Shown here: positions 7,396 to 15,243 of the stretch, piece by piece
Numbering within the stretch: the stretch's first letter is position 1
Layout: each line of letters starts with the position of its first letter
Origin: Ruminococcus sp. AF41-9
GTDB lineage: Bacteria; Bacillota; Clostridia; Lachnospirales; Lachnospiraceae
Direction: 5' to 3'
Assembly: GCF_003477525.1 (NCBI RefSeq)
Contig: NZ_QUDO01000055.1
Location: 1 to 24,845, forward strand
Length of the DNA: 24,845 bases
Program-made: the position numbers and the translations under genes
Notes under the pieces: model-generated
What the model was told of the DNA's origin: nothing
The model's database searches: none
What the model saw: only the letters and a program-made list of their open reading frames with translations

Positions 7396-10300
7396 ATGAG
7401 AACGCATGGACAAAAAATGTTCTATACAGAACAAGAATTTTCAAAAGCAGAGTTTGAAGCTATTGAAAGAGCAAGAGAACAGGCTATTTTAAATAAATAT
7501 GGAAATTTTTCCCTGCTTGGAACAGGATCCCTGAAAATGTCCCACGTATATAAAGTAATTGCAAAATCCGGTTCTGGATCTGAAGAAGCTGTCGCTTTAA
7601 AAATAATTTCTGGCATTACACAGGAATGTAATTCATCTGACTTGGAACTTTCCAAGAATCAATTAAAAGTAAAACTCCGCAGCAATGAATTCGAAAACAG
7701 TGCTGAGTCTGAAATTAAACTACAGTACGATGGTATTAACCGGTGTCCAAATATAATTCCACTGGATGGAACAGACTTATTAGACTGGATCTGTCCTGAT
7801 TTCAATAGAGTAGGAGTAGACTATGTCCTTAAAATGCCATTAGCCGACTGTTTGTTCAATACCATAAAAGACTTCCAACAGACAGAAGACCATACGGATA
7901 AAGTGATACAGTTAGGAATCGATATCTGTACAGCACTGGAAAACCTGCATGCTCAGGAAATTTATCATAGAGATATTAAACCTGCAAATATTTACTTTTA
8001 CCATGGAAATTACTGTCTTGGTGATTTCGGAATTGCTATACACAAAACAAGTTTAAAATTATTTGAAATCGGAACGGAAGCCTACTGTGCGCCGGAACAA
8101 TACTATAAGGCAAGAGAAATGAATCCATGGTTATGCAGGAAATATAACCATAGGGTAGATATTTATTCTCTTGGTTTGGTTCTTTACGAGTTGTCTGGAA
8201 AAAAATCTGTATGTAACTTTTTTGATCAAAGGATAAATGGAACTTTACCGGAACTTTCCATTGAATCGGAAGGTTTGAAAAGAATTATTCATACTGCCTG
8301 CCAGTTTGATCCAGATGAACGTTATCAAAACGCAACTATATTCAAAGAAAATCTGGAACGTTTACAGCAGGATAAAAATTATATTCCATCTCAGGAAATA
8401 GGCACTATATCCAACAAAACAGTAACTCAAAGTGGTTATCAGCAGCCAACTGGAGACACTTGTATCGGAAAAGAAAGGGATCCGTATGACGATGAATTTG
8501 ATCCAATAGAAATAGAAGAACAAACAGGGACATCCATTGCTAATAATATGTGGAATGTTGGATTGTTTTGGTATGAAAAAAGTCAGGAACCGGCTTCACG
8601 GTTTGCCAATCTAAAAATTGATAAGAATATTATGCCCCTTACTTCTTCGGAATGGGAACCATCTTATAATTTCCCTATAAAATGCCACACTAAAAGTACT
8701 TCCGAAGAATTGCCTTTAGCCCAGGTTATTGCAAATATTAATAACATTGGGGATATGTATTTGATTGGAGAGGGCGGTTCTGGAAAAACTACTGCTCTTT
8801 ATTCAATTATGCAAGACACTTATAAAGGGCAAATGTATCCCACAAAATATTCAGAAAAAATAACTATCCCTCTCTTTATTGAGTTGTCGAAAGCTCCTGA
8901 TATTTGCGGAAAGGCCTACCAAGAAGGGCATTCTACTTTTATACAAAGATATATATACTTACTTATAAAGTCCGCACAGCAAAAGGGCGAAATGTTAACT
9001 GAAGATAAAAATGCAGTTAGAGAAGTCTTTGGAAACAGTAATAGTTATGAGCAGGACGATATTGTAAGTACGGTTAACCATTTGTTAAAAGAAGATAATG
9101 GAGTACAGTATCTTCTTTTGCTAGATGGACTTAATGAAGTATCCAGAAAAGAACTCGCTTTTGCGGAGAGTTCTGCGACAGTAGTTGAATTAATCATAAA
9201 CGAAATACGGGAACTGCAGGAATACAGTAATGTCACAGTTGTAATTACAAGCCGTGCAGATGAGGCTGTCAGTTTCGGAGCTTACTTTCCGAAATATTAT
9301 CTTTCGGGAATTGATGATACTACAATAAAACAGTATCTGAAGGACAATAATATTTCATCTCATGATGTTATGCAGAATCCACGATTATTGGATACGCTAC
9401 GAGTGCCATTTTTTCTAAAATTATATTGTAGCTTAATTTTCAAATCAGAAGTATCAACTCCTGGAGAAATTTTATACAATTTTTTTAATGAAAGAACGGC
9501 TATGTATTCGCTCCGTAAAAGAATAAGTACTATCCATGCAGAACAGATCCTTACAGTCAGTGCACATGTTTACAATCGTATTACAGAAAAAATGCAGTGG
9601 TTTATTTTGGATTTTCTTATACCAGAACTTGGATGGTATATGGAAAAAAATGACCTGTATACCATTGATTTGGAAACTATACAGAAAATAATGGTTGCTG
9701 TATTAACCGGAACTTGCGAAACAGATATTTGCGGTAAATATGGGATTTCCATGTTTCGTGATTACCATAATGGAAATGATGGAAGCATAAATGTAAAAAC
9801 ATACGCTAATCAATTACTTGCTCTGATTTCTAATAATAACGGTTCCATGCAGGAAATTATTGATTATTGCGTATATTCCTTAGGCATTCTTTATGTAAAC
9901 AATCAGGATTATGGATTTATTCATCAACATATCAGGGATTTCTTTGCTTCCATGAAACTTATTACTGTTATGAAAATGGCTCTATATATCGCAGAAGATA
10001 TGTCAGATAAAAATGCAGGATTACGATGTTTAACTGTCTTAAACGACGGATTCCTTAATGAAAAAATTGCGGTCTTTGTTGGTGAAATATTAGGAGAATA
10101 CCTAAATACGTCAATACTTATTGATATCAAACGACAGACCGCTGTTCCAGATGAAAAGAGACTTCTGTTAACAAAAGTATTGTCTTTATATAAAGGAATT
10201 TTTTCTAAAGAAGAATCCGTTGGGACTGCAATAGTTAATCTGCTTACGATGTTTGAAAAGGCTCATAAAAATTTAGATAATCTGGATTTATCAAAACTCG

Positions 10301-12675
10301 ATCTAAGCAGGTGTAATTTTAATGGAATGTCATTAAAAGGTAGCTCTTTGGATGGATCTCTTGTAACTAAGCAGACTTTTTTTCCTTACGGACACACTTC
10401 AGAAATTACCTGTATTAAAGTTTCTCCATGCGGACAATATTTTCTTACTGGGGATTCTGCAGGTATAGTAAAATTATGGCATTTAAAAACACGTAAATAT
10501 ATACGTACAGTACTTAATCTTAAACACGCAATTAACAACATTCAATATATAGGTAATGGAACCGAGTTGCTGGTTTCAACCACATTGGGAGTGTATATCT
10601 ATGAATCTGGAAATTATGCATTAAAGACCCAGTATAAAATGGCATGCTATGGTCTCTCCGATATGAAGAATAAAATGATTCTTGCTCATAGCAGTATTCT
10701 GGGTAAAACAGTTAAGATTGATATATTACATAATGAGTCTGATAAAAAGACTAACTTAGGTTACGTACGAAGCGATTTGTACCCTAAGCTTATAGCATTT
10801 TCTCCAGATAGGAAATACGTAGCATTCATAGACAACCAGATAAACGTACTTGTTATATATAATCTTGATTCATTTTCGTGTGCAGTTCCACTTTTTGAAA
10901 CAGACATTAAAAAATCTCTTTTTGGGAGCGTATTTACTTCTTTATGTTTTGACTCCACAGGAAATTATTTGGCTGTTGCAGATACCCGATTAATTAGAAT
11001 CATATCCTTTAACAAACTTCTGAAACAGCTTACTTTTCCTTCTAAAGGAAAAAGATTTCATCGAGTTGAAAATGAGCAAGAGCTGTATATGCAAATATCT
11101 GTACCGGACAACACTTTCGTAACAACATTAAAATTTATTAATAAAGATGCCTTTTTGACAATTGGATTTTCAAATAAAGCAATGTGGTTATTTAATTATA
11201 AAGAGAACAGATGTTATAATATGGCTTCATTACCATCAGTCATAGCAAGTATTGATATTTTATGTGAAAACAATATTTGCACAGCTGTTATTGGAGATGC
11301 GGATGCCAACATATTTATCATGAAATTCAATAATTTAAAATCAATAGATAAAACAGAGATATTTTCCATTTACAACACAGGTTCCAGATGTATAGACAGC
11401 ATAAAAGTTCTACCTGGTGGGCTTTTTGTGTCTGCCAGACGAGAAGGACAGGCTTATTATGATTCAAATCTGAATAAAATAACGGCAGACCCATCAACAG
11501 GCAGGGAACAGTTTAGTTATAAAGTCTTTTCCCATTCAAAGAAATTGGCTGCATTAGGGAAAGAAACGGGTGCTATTTATATTTATTCACTGCATCTGTC
11601 TGTGGATAAAACGATACAAATCTCTAATACCCATATTACATATATGGAATTCAGTCCAGATGACAAGCTACTTTTGATAACTTTAGAAAATGCTGCTCCT
11701 AAAGTTATGCGTATGGATTCGTTTGATGTATTTACATTAAATACTTTCCATCAAAAGACGGATAAAGCTGTTTTTTCGGCAGATGGTAAATGCATCTTTT
11801 GTTGCAATGGTAACTATATCGAAAAATTCTCTTCTAAAACTTACGAAAGGTTGTATTACGTAAAAAAATATCAGGAACCATATCATGAGAACACTGTAGA
11901 TCGAACTCTTAATTATTTTAAGGAAGATAATTATCAGTATGATCCTGCAACAGATGTTATTTGCAGTCCAGATATCATGTATCAGCAGTATTCGTCTAAA
12001 GTAACTACTGTTTCCTGTAGCCCGGATTTTTTATATATGGCAATAGCCTGGGATGATGGGAAAGTGGAAATACGTGAAATGGAAACTTTATCCTGTATAG
12101 CTATACTAGAATCGAATACTTTTGTTCAATCGATTGCTTTTACTTCTAATGGGGAAATCATGGCTGTTCCATTTGGAAAATCAAGCGTAAAAATTTATGA
12201 TGTCAATACATGGCACTGTATTTCAATTTTGCATGGGGCAGAAGAAGCGTATATAAAACCTTTAAGTAAGGAAGGTCATACAAAACTTGTAACGTGCATA
12301 TGTTTTGACGAAAAAGCTGATTCGCCAGATAAGAAACAGGTCATAACAGCTTCTAATGACGGTACTATAAAATATTGGAAACCATTTTCAACAAACATAA
12401 TAGATCATCCTGTTGTAAAAAAGCATAAATACTTATTAGCATGTAAAAAAGTGATTAAAATATTGTGGGAAAAATTTTATATTTTATCCGGTACCTTTGT
12501 TGGAGAAGATGGAACAACAATTAACTGTAATGATATCAGTAACTGTGATAAAACTATCTATTATGTTCCAGGATTAGACATAGATGGTTCAACAATAAGA
12601 AATCTTCATCCTGATTCGGATCTAAGTGAAAAAGATTTGTATGTTTTAAAATTAAATGGTGCTATAACAGAATAA
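7396..12675 (+). CDS. Ser/Thr kinase - NACHT NTPase - pentapeptide - WD40 fusion protein
   Basis: A protein of 1759 residues behind AGGAGG. Kinase domain about 35-325: glycine loop LGTGSLKMSHVYKV, VALKI with K69, HRDIKPAN (H191-N198), DFG at 210-212, GTEAYCAPEQ, VDIYSLGLVLYEL; all catalytic residues are present. An acidic linker follows. NACHT-type STAND NTPase about 450-620: Walker A GEGGSGKTT (458-466), Walker B LLLLDGLNE (573-581), sensor VTVVITSRAD. A helical region runs to about 950. Pentapeptide-like DLSKLDLSRCNFNGMSLKG lies at about 960-985. WD40 repeats run from H1000 (HTSEITCIKVSP...VKLW) to about 1665 (HTKLVTCICF...GTIKYW). The C-tail has HPDSDLSEKDL. WD40 parts of STAND proteins usually sense and the NTPase oligomerises; here the output is probably phosphorylation, opposed by the adjacent PP2C and read by the FHA protein. 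Confidence 0.92.
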   Translation: MRTHGQKMFYTEQEFSKAEFEAIERAREQAILNKYGNFSLLGTGSLKMSHVYKVIAKSGSGSEEAVALKIISGITQECNSSDLELSKNQLKVKLRSNEFENSAESEIKLQYDGINRCPNIIPLDGTDLLDWICPDFNRVGVDYVLKMPLADCLFNTIKDFQQTEDHTDKVIQLGIDICTALENLHAQEIYHRDIKPANIYFYHGNYCLGDFGIAIHKTSLKLFEIGTEAYCAPEQYYKAREMNPWLCRKYNHRVDIYSLGLVLYELSGKKSVCNFFDQRINGTLPELSIESEGLKRIIHTACQFDPDERYQNATIFKENLERLQQDKNYIPSQEIGTISNKTVTQSGYQQPTGDTCIGKERDPYDDEFDPIEIEEQTGTSIANNMWNVGLFWYEKSQEPASRFANLKIDKNIMPLTSSEWEPSYNFPIKCHTKSTSEELPLAQVIANINNIGDMYLIGEGGSGKTTALYSIMQDTYKGQMYPTKYSEKITIPLFIELSKAPDICGKAYQEGHSTFIQRYIYLLIKSAQQKGEMLTEDKNAVREVFGNSNSYEQDDIVSTVNHLLKEDNGVQYLLLLDGLNEVSRKELAFAESSATVVELIINEIRELQEYSNVTVVITSRADEAVSFGAYFPKYYLSGIDDTTIKQYLKDNNISSHDVMQNPRLLDTLRVPFFLKLYCSLIFKSEVSTPGEILYNFFNERTAMYSLRKRISTIHAEQILTVSAHVYNRITEKMQWFILDFLIPELGWYMEKNDLYTIDLETIQKIMVAVLTGTCETDICGKYGISMFRDYHNGNDGSINVKTYANQLLALISNNNGSMQEIIDYCVYSLGILYVNNQDYGFIHQHIRDFFASMKLITVMKMALYIAEDMSDKNAGLRCLTVLNDGFLNEKIAVFVGEILGEYLNTSILIDIKRQTAVPDEKRLLLTKVLSLYKGIFSKEESVGTAIVNLLTMFEKAHKNLDNLDLSKLDLSRCNFNGMSLKGSSLDGSLVTKQTFFPYGHTSEITCIKVSPCGQYFLTGDSAGIVKLWHLKTRKYIRTVLNLKHAINNIQYIGNGTELLVSTTLGVYIYESGNYALKTQYKMACYGLSDMKNKMILAHSSILGKTVKIDILHNESDKKTNLGYVRSDLYPKLIAFSPDRKYVAFIDNQINVLVIYNLDSFSCAVPLFETDIKKSLFGSVFTSLCFDSTGNYLAVADTRLIRIISFNKLLKQLTFPSKGKRFHRVENEQELYMQISVPDNTFVTTLKFINKDAFLTIGFSNKAMWLFNYKENRCYNMASLPSVIASIDILCENNICTAVIGDADANIFIMKFNNLKSIDKTEIFSIYNTGSRCIDSIKVLPGGLFVSARREGQAYYDSNLNKITADPSTGREQFSYKVFSHSKKLAALGKETGAIYIYSLHLSVDKTIQISNTHITYMEFSPDDKLLLITLENAAPKVMRMDSFDVFTLNTFHQKTDKAVFSADGKCIFCCNGNYIEKFSSKTYERLYYVKKYQEPYHENTVDRTLNYFKEDNYQYDPATDVICSPDIMYQQYSSKVTTVSCSPDFLYMAIAWDDGKVEIREMETLSCIAILESNTFVQSIAFTSNGEIMAVPFGKSSVKIYDVNTWHCISILHGAEEAYIKPLSKEGHTKLVTCICFDEKADSPDKKQVITASNDGTIKYWKPFSTNIIDHPVVKKHKYLLACKKVIKILWEKFYILSGTFVGEDGTTINCNDISNCDKTIYYVPGLDIDGSTIRNLHPDSDLSEKDLYVLKLNGAITE

Positions 12676-12704
12676 GTATTTTCTCGTTCTACGCAAAATA
12701 CTTA
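12673..12704 (+). other. AT-rich hairpin over the stop of the kinase-NACHT gene
   Basis: TAAGTATTTT (12673-12682) pairs with AAAATACTTA (12695-12704), ten perfect pairs, and the left arm includes the stop codon. There is no T-tract after it, so termination would be weak. It may protect the 3' end of the mRNA. Confidence 0.4.
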
Positions 12705-12730
12705 AATTACTGAAAATTGCCTGAGAGAAT

Positions 12731-12769
12731 AAAAAACGCTGTCTGGTAGAAGTATTTTCCAGACAGCGT
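12731..12769 (-). terminator. Intrinsic terminator for the minus-strand HD/zinc-ribbon operon
   Basis: ACGCTGTCTGG (12736-12746) pairs perfectly with CCAGACAGCGT (12759-12769). On the minus strand the hairpin runs straight into TTTTTTATT (from 12736 down). It lies 135 bases after the end of the zinc-ribbon gene. The plus strand has no T-tract, so its direction is minus. Confidence 0.8.
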
Positions 12770-12903
12770 AGTAAATAAGATGAAACAAAAACTGTACACT
12801 TCAAAAAGTGCAGTGGCAACAAATACATTTAACGATCATCTTTTAATGTGTTCCATAAACAGTCATATAATGGCGTCAGAAATGGGTTATGTACCTTTCC
12901 AGG

Positions 12904-13494
12904 TTAATTGTTTTCCATCTGATATATTGATATTATGTTGGACAGTTGACTTATCCAGCAATAATAACAGGTATAAAGAAGATCAAGGACAACAAATAGC
13001 TGGCTCCACGCTGGATACTTGCAGGAAGCAGATATAAGCATAATAACCCCAAGAGCAATGAAAAAAGCAGCGCAAATAACTTTTTCTTTCACCATATTCA
13101 TCTTTTTTTGAAACATATTTTCAGCATACACAACCATTGGCTGAGCTATTGCATTCAACTGTTCCATTTTACACCATATATCAGCAGCTTCATTTCTTTT
13201 GTCTTCAGGTAATTTGTATACTGTTAATTTTGATGTAATTGAAAGCAGCATGATTGCATAAGGACTGGGATCTGTAGGATGCAGATCACTTAACTTGTAA
13301 GAAATCTCATAAGCCCTTTCGAAATTTCCTACTTTTAAATGTTCTTTTGCCTGATACACTTGTGCTGCATATTTAAAAGTCGCTTTATCTGATGTTTTAT
13401 CAGCAAATACAGCATCACAAAAAGCACATTTAAAATGTCCGTTTTCAAAGATTATCTTATCGCCACCACAATTTGGACATTTTCGTTCGTACAT
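12904..13494 (-). CDS. Zinc-ribbon membrane protein
   Basis: A protein of 196 residues starting at MYERKCPNCGG, chosen because GGAGGG stands eight bases upstream; the open frame continues to 13560 without a ribosome site. The N-terminus is a zinc ribbon (C6-x2-C9 ... C23-x2-C26). A helical TPR-like stretch follows (AKEHLKVGNFERAYEISYKL), and two hydrophobic segments lie at about 139-157 and 163-182. The layout recalls cytosolic zinc ribbon plus membrane hairpin proteins common in clostridia. It begins 4 bases after the HD gene, so the two are co-transcribed and probably coupled. Function is unknown; recruitment of a partner to the membrane is possible. Confidence 0.75.
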   Translation of the reverse strand: MYERKCPNCGGDKIIFENGHFKCAFCDAVFADKTSDKATFKYAAQVYQAKEHLKVGNFERAYEISYKLSDLHPTDPSPYAIMLLSITSKLTVYKLPEDKRNEAADIWCKMEQLNAIAQPMVVYAENMFQKKMNMVKEKVICAAFFIALGVIMLISASCKYPAWSQLFVVLDLLYTCYYCWISQLSNIISIYQMENN

Positions 13495-13498
13495 ACGC

Positions 13499-14224
13499 TT
13501 ATCCCTCCTGGACTCCTTTTGTATGAACTTCTTTTGATATGAATTTTTCCGACTGATCAAATTTCTCCATCATGATCCGCATGCTGTTATTCAGTGAGTA
13601 GATATTGCTTTTCAGAATAGAAAAGGAATTTGTATAGTCCGGATAATAGTTCTTACAATAGGATGCCATAGGCAAGAGAAAATCATTCGTCTCTTTTATA
13701 TACTTTCGCATCCGGTCGAAGCTAAAAGTATACAGACTGGTACTGTTATGCAGACGATCACTGAGTTTGATTAATGCAGCCTGGCAGTTACGTTCAATTT
13801 TTTTGAAATACACACTCAGCTCATAGTCATCCAATCCTGACTCCTTTGTAAGAAGTGTGATAATATCCAAAACCTCCTGTGAAAGATGATATTCGGTAAT
13901 CAGCTCTCGTCCTTTTAATGGAAGTTTGTCACTGCAGTCTTCTAGCAAATCATGTAGCAGGGCGGCAGCAAGGGTAACGTCATCATCAATGCCATAGTTC
14001 ATTAAAGTTGTGCAGACTTTCAGTGGATGTACAATGTACGGCATTCCATCTTTACGGTACTGCCCATTATGGAAGTGTCTCGCAACAGCCAACGCGATCA
14101 GGGTCTGCTTCAGATTCTTGGCCACAGCAAATCCTTTAATAAACATATAGGATTTGATATACTTGCTTGTGTCCACTTCATTATAAGTTTCATTCAATGA
14201 AATAATGTTTCTTTTCTTCTGCAT
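13499..14224 (-). CDS. RelA/SpoT-type HD hydrolase (single domain)
   Basis: A protein of 241 residues with the HD domain found at the front of RelA/SpoT enzymes and in small Mesh1-like hydrolases. Visible motifs are ARHFHNGQYRKDGMPYIVHPLKV, AALLHDLLEDC (H91-D92, E95-D96) and LIKLSDRLHN (D156, N160). These are the metal and substrate positions of (p)ppGpp 3'-pyrophosphohydrolases. There is no synthetase, TGS or ACT domain. The substrate could be (p)ppGpp or another nucleotide. GAGGAGG precedes the start. It is divergent from the exonuclease gene and shares the intergenic region containing two TTTCGTA/TTGACA sites. The last 50 residues are helical and unassigned. Confidence 0.82.
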   Translation of the reverse strand: MQKKRNIISLNETYNEVDTSKYIKSYMFIKGFAVAKNLKQTLIALAVARHFHNGQYRKDGMPYIVHPLKVCTTLMNYGIDDDVTLAAALLHDLLEDCSDKLPLKGRELITEYHLSQEVLDIITLLTKESGLDDYELSVYFKKIERNCQAALIKLSDRLHNSTSLYTFSFDRMRKYIKETNDFLLPMASYCKNYYPDYTNSFSILKSNIYSLNNSMRIMMEKFDQSEKFISKEVHTKGVQEG

Positions 14225-14270
14225 ATTGATTTCCTCCTCTTTTTGCAGTGTACGGTAACTTGTATCTATT

Positions 14271-14299
14271 CTTATACCATATAATCTAATTTCTGAAAA
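14271..14299 (-). promoter_or_regulatory. Possible promoter of the HD/zinc-ribbon operon
   Basis: On the minus strand TTTTCA (14299-14294) and TATAAG (14276-14271) are 17 bases apart, and TGG directly before the -10 makes it an extended type. It lies just outside the repeated sites that start at 14307. Confidence 0.4.
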
Positions 14300-14306
14300 T
14301 CCAGCC

Positions 14307-14324
14307 TTTCGTACTTCGTTGACA
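14307..14324 (+). promoter_or_regulatory. Operator-like site B: TTTCGTA-N5-TTGACA (upstream copy)
   Basis: TTTCGTA (14307-14313), five bases, TTGACA (14319-14324). It is an exact copy of the two conserved blocks of site C, 35 bp upstream of it, and has no -10 box at the matching distance. It therefore looks like a second binding site rather than a promoter. Confidence 0.65.
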
Positions 14325-14341
14325 CCCGTTTTTCTCCTACT

Positions 14342-14388
14342 TTTCGTACTGCATTGACATTGATGTCTGAGTAAGGCTGTGCTATACT
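14342..14388 (+). promoter_or_regulatory. Promoter/operator C: TTTCGTA-N5-TTGACA with extended -10
   Basis: TTTCGTA (14342-14348), five bases, TTGACA (14354-14359), 23 bases, TATACT (14383-14388) preceded by TGC. The start-to-start distance from TTGACA to the -10 is 29 bp, the same as at 4157/4186. This should drive the exonuclease gene and possibly the downstream MBL and Hsp70 genes by read-through. Confidence 0.7.
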
Positions 14389-14403
14389 CATATCATCAAA
14401 TTA

Positions 14404-14435
14404 TCGGTAAGGCTTTTAAGCAGGGGCTGTACCGA
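14404..14435 (+). promoter_or_regulatory. Leader hairpin of exonuclease mRNA
   Basis: TCGGTA (14404-14409) pairs with TACCGA (14430-14435) around a 20-base loop that can form a small GCTT/AAGC stem. It lies between the predicted start of transcription and the AGGAGG of the exonuclease gene. The structure is modest. Confidence 0.3.
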
Positions 14436-14461
14436 AATAACAAACTCAGGAGGAAACTACC

Positions 14462-15130
14462 ATGAAATATGTTGTTATTGATCTTGAAATGAATCCTATC
14501 GCCGCTGTACATACAGCAGAACGTGAGCTTTGTAAACTCGAAGTGATTGAGATCGGAGCTGTTTTACTGGATGAAAAATACCAGGAAATTGGAAGTTTTG
14601 TAACTCTTGTAAAGCCTCGTTTAAATTCCCGTATTGAAAGAAAATATGAAAAACTTACGGGAATTAAAACAGAAATGACAGAATCAGCCCCTTATTTTGA
14701 AGATGCACTGGACATGTTTTTCAGTTGGTGCAACAATATCCCGGATGAAATTCAGATCATCCAGTGGAGCGAAAATGATTTTACTCAATTTTCAAAAGAA
14801 ATTCAAATGAAAAAGATTCCGTTAACGTCCGAGAATCAAAAGTATATGACTGCTCCCTGGCTGGATTTCCAGGCAGAGTATGGTCATACCCTCGGGCTTG
14901 AGCATAACATCTCCTTAAAAGATGCGGTTATGTACGCTGGAGAAGATTTTTGCGGACGTCAGCATGACGCTCTTGCAGATGCAAGAAACACCGCTGATTT
15001 ATTTAGCATTGTCAGGGATGAGACTAAATGCCAGAAAGCACTTCAGCATGTAATTGAAGCCCTGAAACCCAAAAACAATTTCTCCATCGGAGAACTGTTT
15101 GATTTTTCAGCATTTTCATTATCTGCCTGA
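14462..15130 (+). CDS. DEDDh-family 3'-5' exonuclease
   Basis: A protein of 222 residues. ExoI is VVIDLEMNP (D7, E9), ExoII lies around the QWSENDF segment, and ExoIII is HDALADARNTADLF, giving the DEDDh set of DnaQ/RNase T-like exonucleases, which degrade DNA or RNA from the 3' end with two metal ions. The domain fills about residues 1-185, and a short tail follows. AGGAGG stands close before ATG. It is the first gene after promoter C and 113 bases before the MBL-GrpE gene. DnaQ-like proteins of this type occur as free-standing enzymes in clostridia; the substrate cannot be told from the sequence. Confidence 0.85.
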   Translation: MKYVVIDLEMNPIAAVHTAERELCKLEVIEIGAVLLDEKYQEIGSFVTLVKPRLNSRIERKYEKLTGIKTEMTESAPYFEDALDMFFSWCNNIPDEIQIIQWSENDFTQFSKEIQMKKIPLTSENQKYMTAPWLDFQAEYGHTLGLEHNISLKDAVMYAGEDFCGRQHDALADARNTADLFSIVRDETKCQKALQHVIEALKPKNNFSIGELFDFSAFSLSA

Positions 15131-15165
15131 TAAAATCCATTTTCACATATTTCACTAAAAACAGT

Positions 15166-15217
15166 CATTGTTATAGCAGAAATATGGTGTATTTGACCGT
15201 ATTCTGTTATAATAATG
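15166..15217 (+). promoter_or_regulatory. Long imperfect dyad between exonuclease and MBL-GrpE genes
   Basis: The arm 15166-15188 pairs with 15196-15217 around a 7-base loop (GTATTTG). There are 22 pairs, 19 Watson-Crick and three G.U, with one bulged A at 15180. No T-tract follows on the plus strand. The mismatches are G.U only in plus-strand RNA; on minus-strand RNA they would be A.C. A likely -10 box (TATAAT 15208-15213) sits in the right arm. Confidence 0.6.
15205..15213 (+). promoter_or_regulatory. Possible extended -10 promoter of MBL-GrpE/Hsp70 genes
   Basis: TGTTATAAT (15205-15213) is an extended -10 sequence about 30 bases before the MBL start. The nearest TTGACC (15193-15198) is too close to be its -35 box. 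It would let the MBL-GrpE and Hsp70 genes be expressed without the exonuclease. Confidence 0.4.
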
Positions 15218-15243
15218 GCAGACTAGAAAAAGGAAGATGAACT

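Noticed and set aside
12780..13037. Plus-strand frame of 85 codons after the kinase-NACHT gene
   Set aside because: No Shine-Dalgarno, and it overlaps the 3' end of the zinc-ribbon gene on the other strand; only the minus-strand terminator lies before it.
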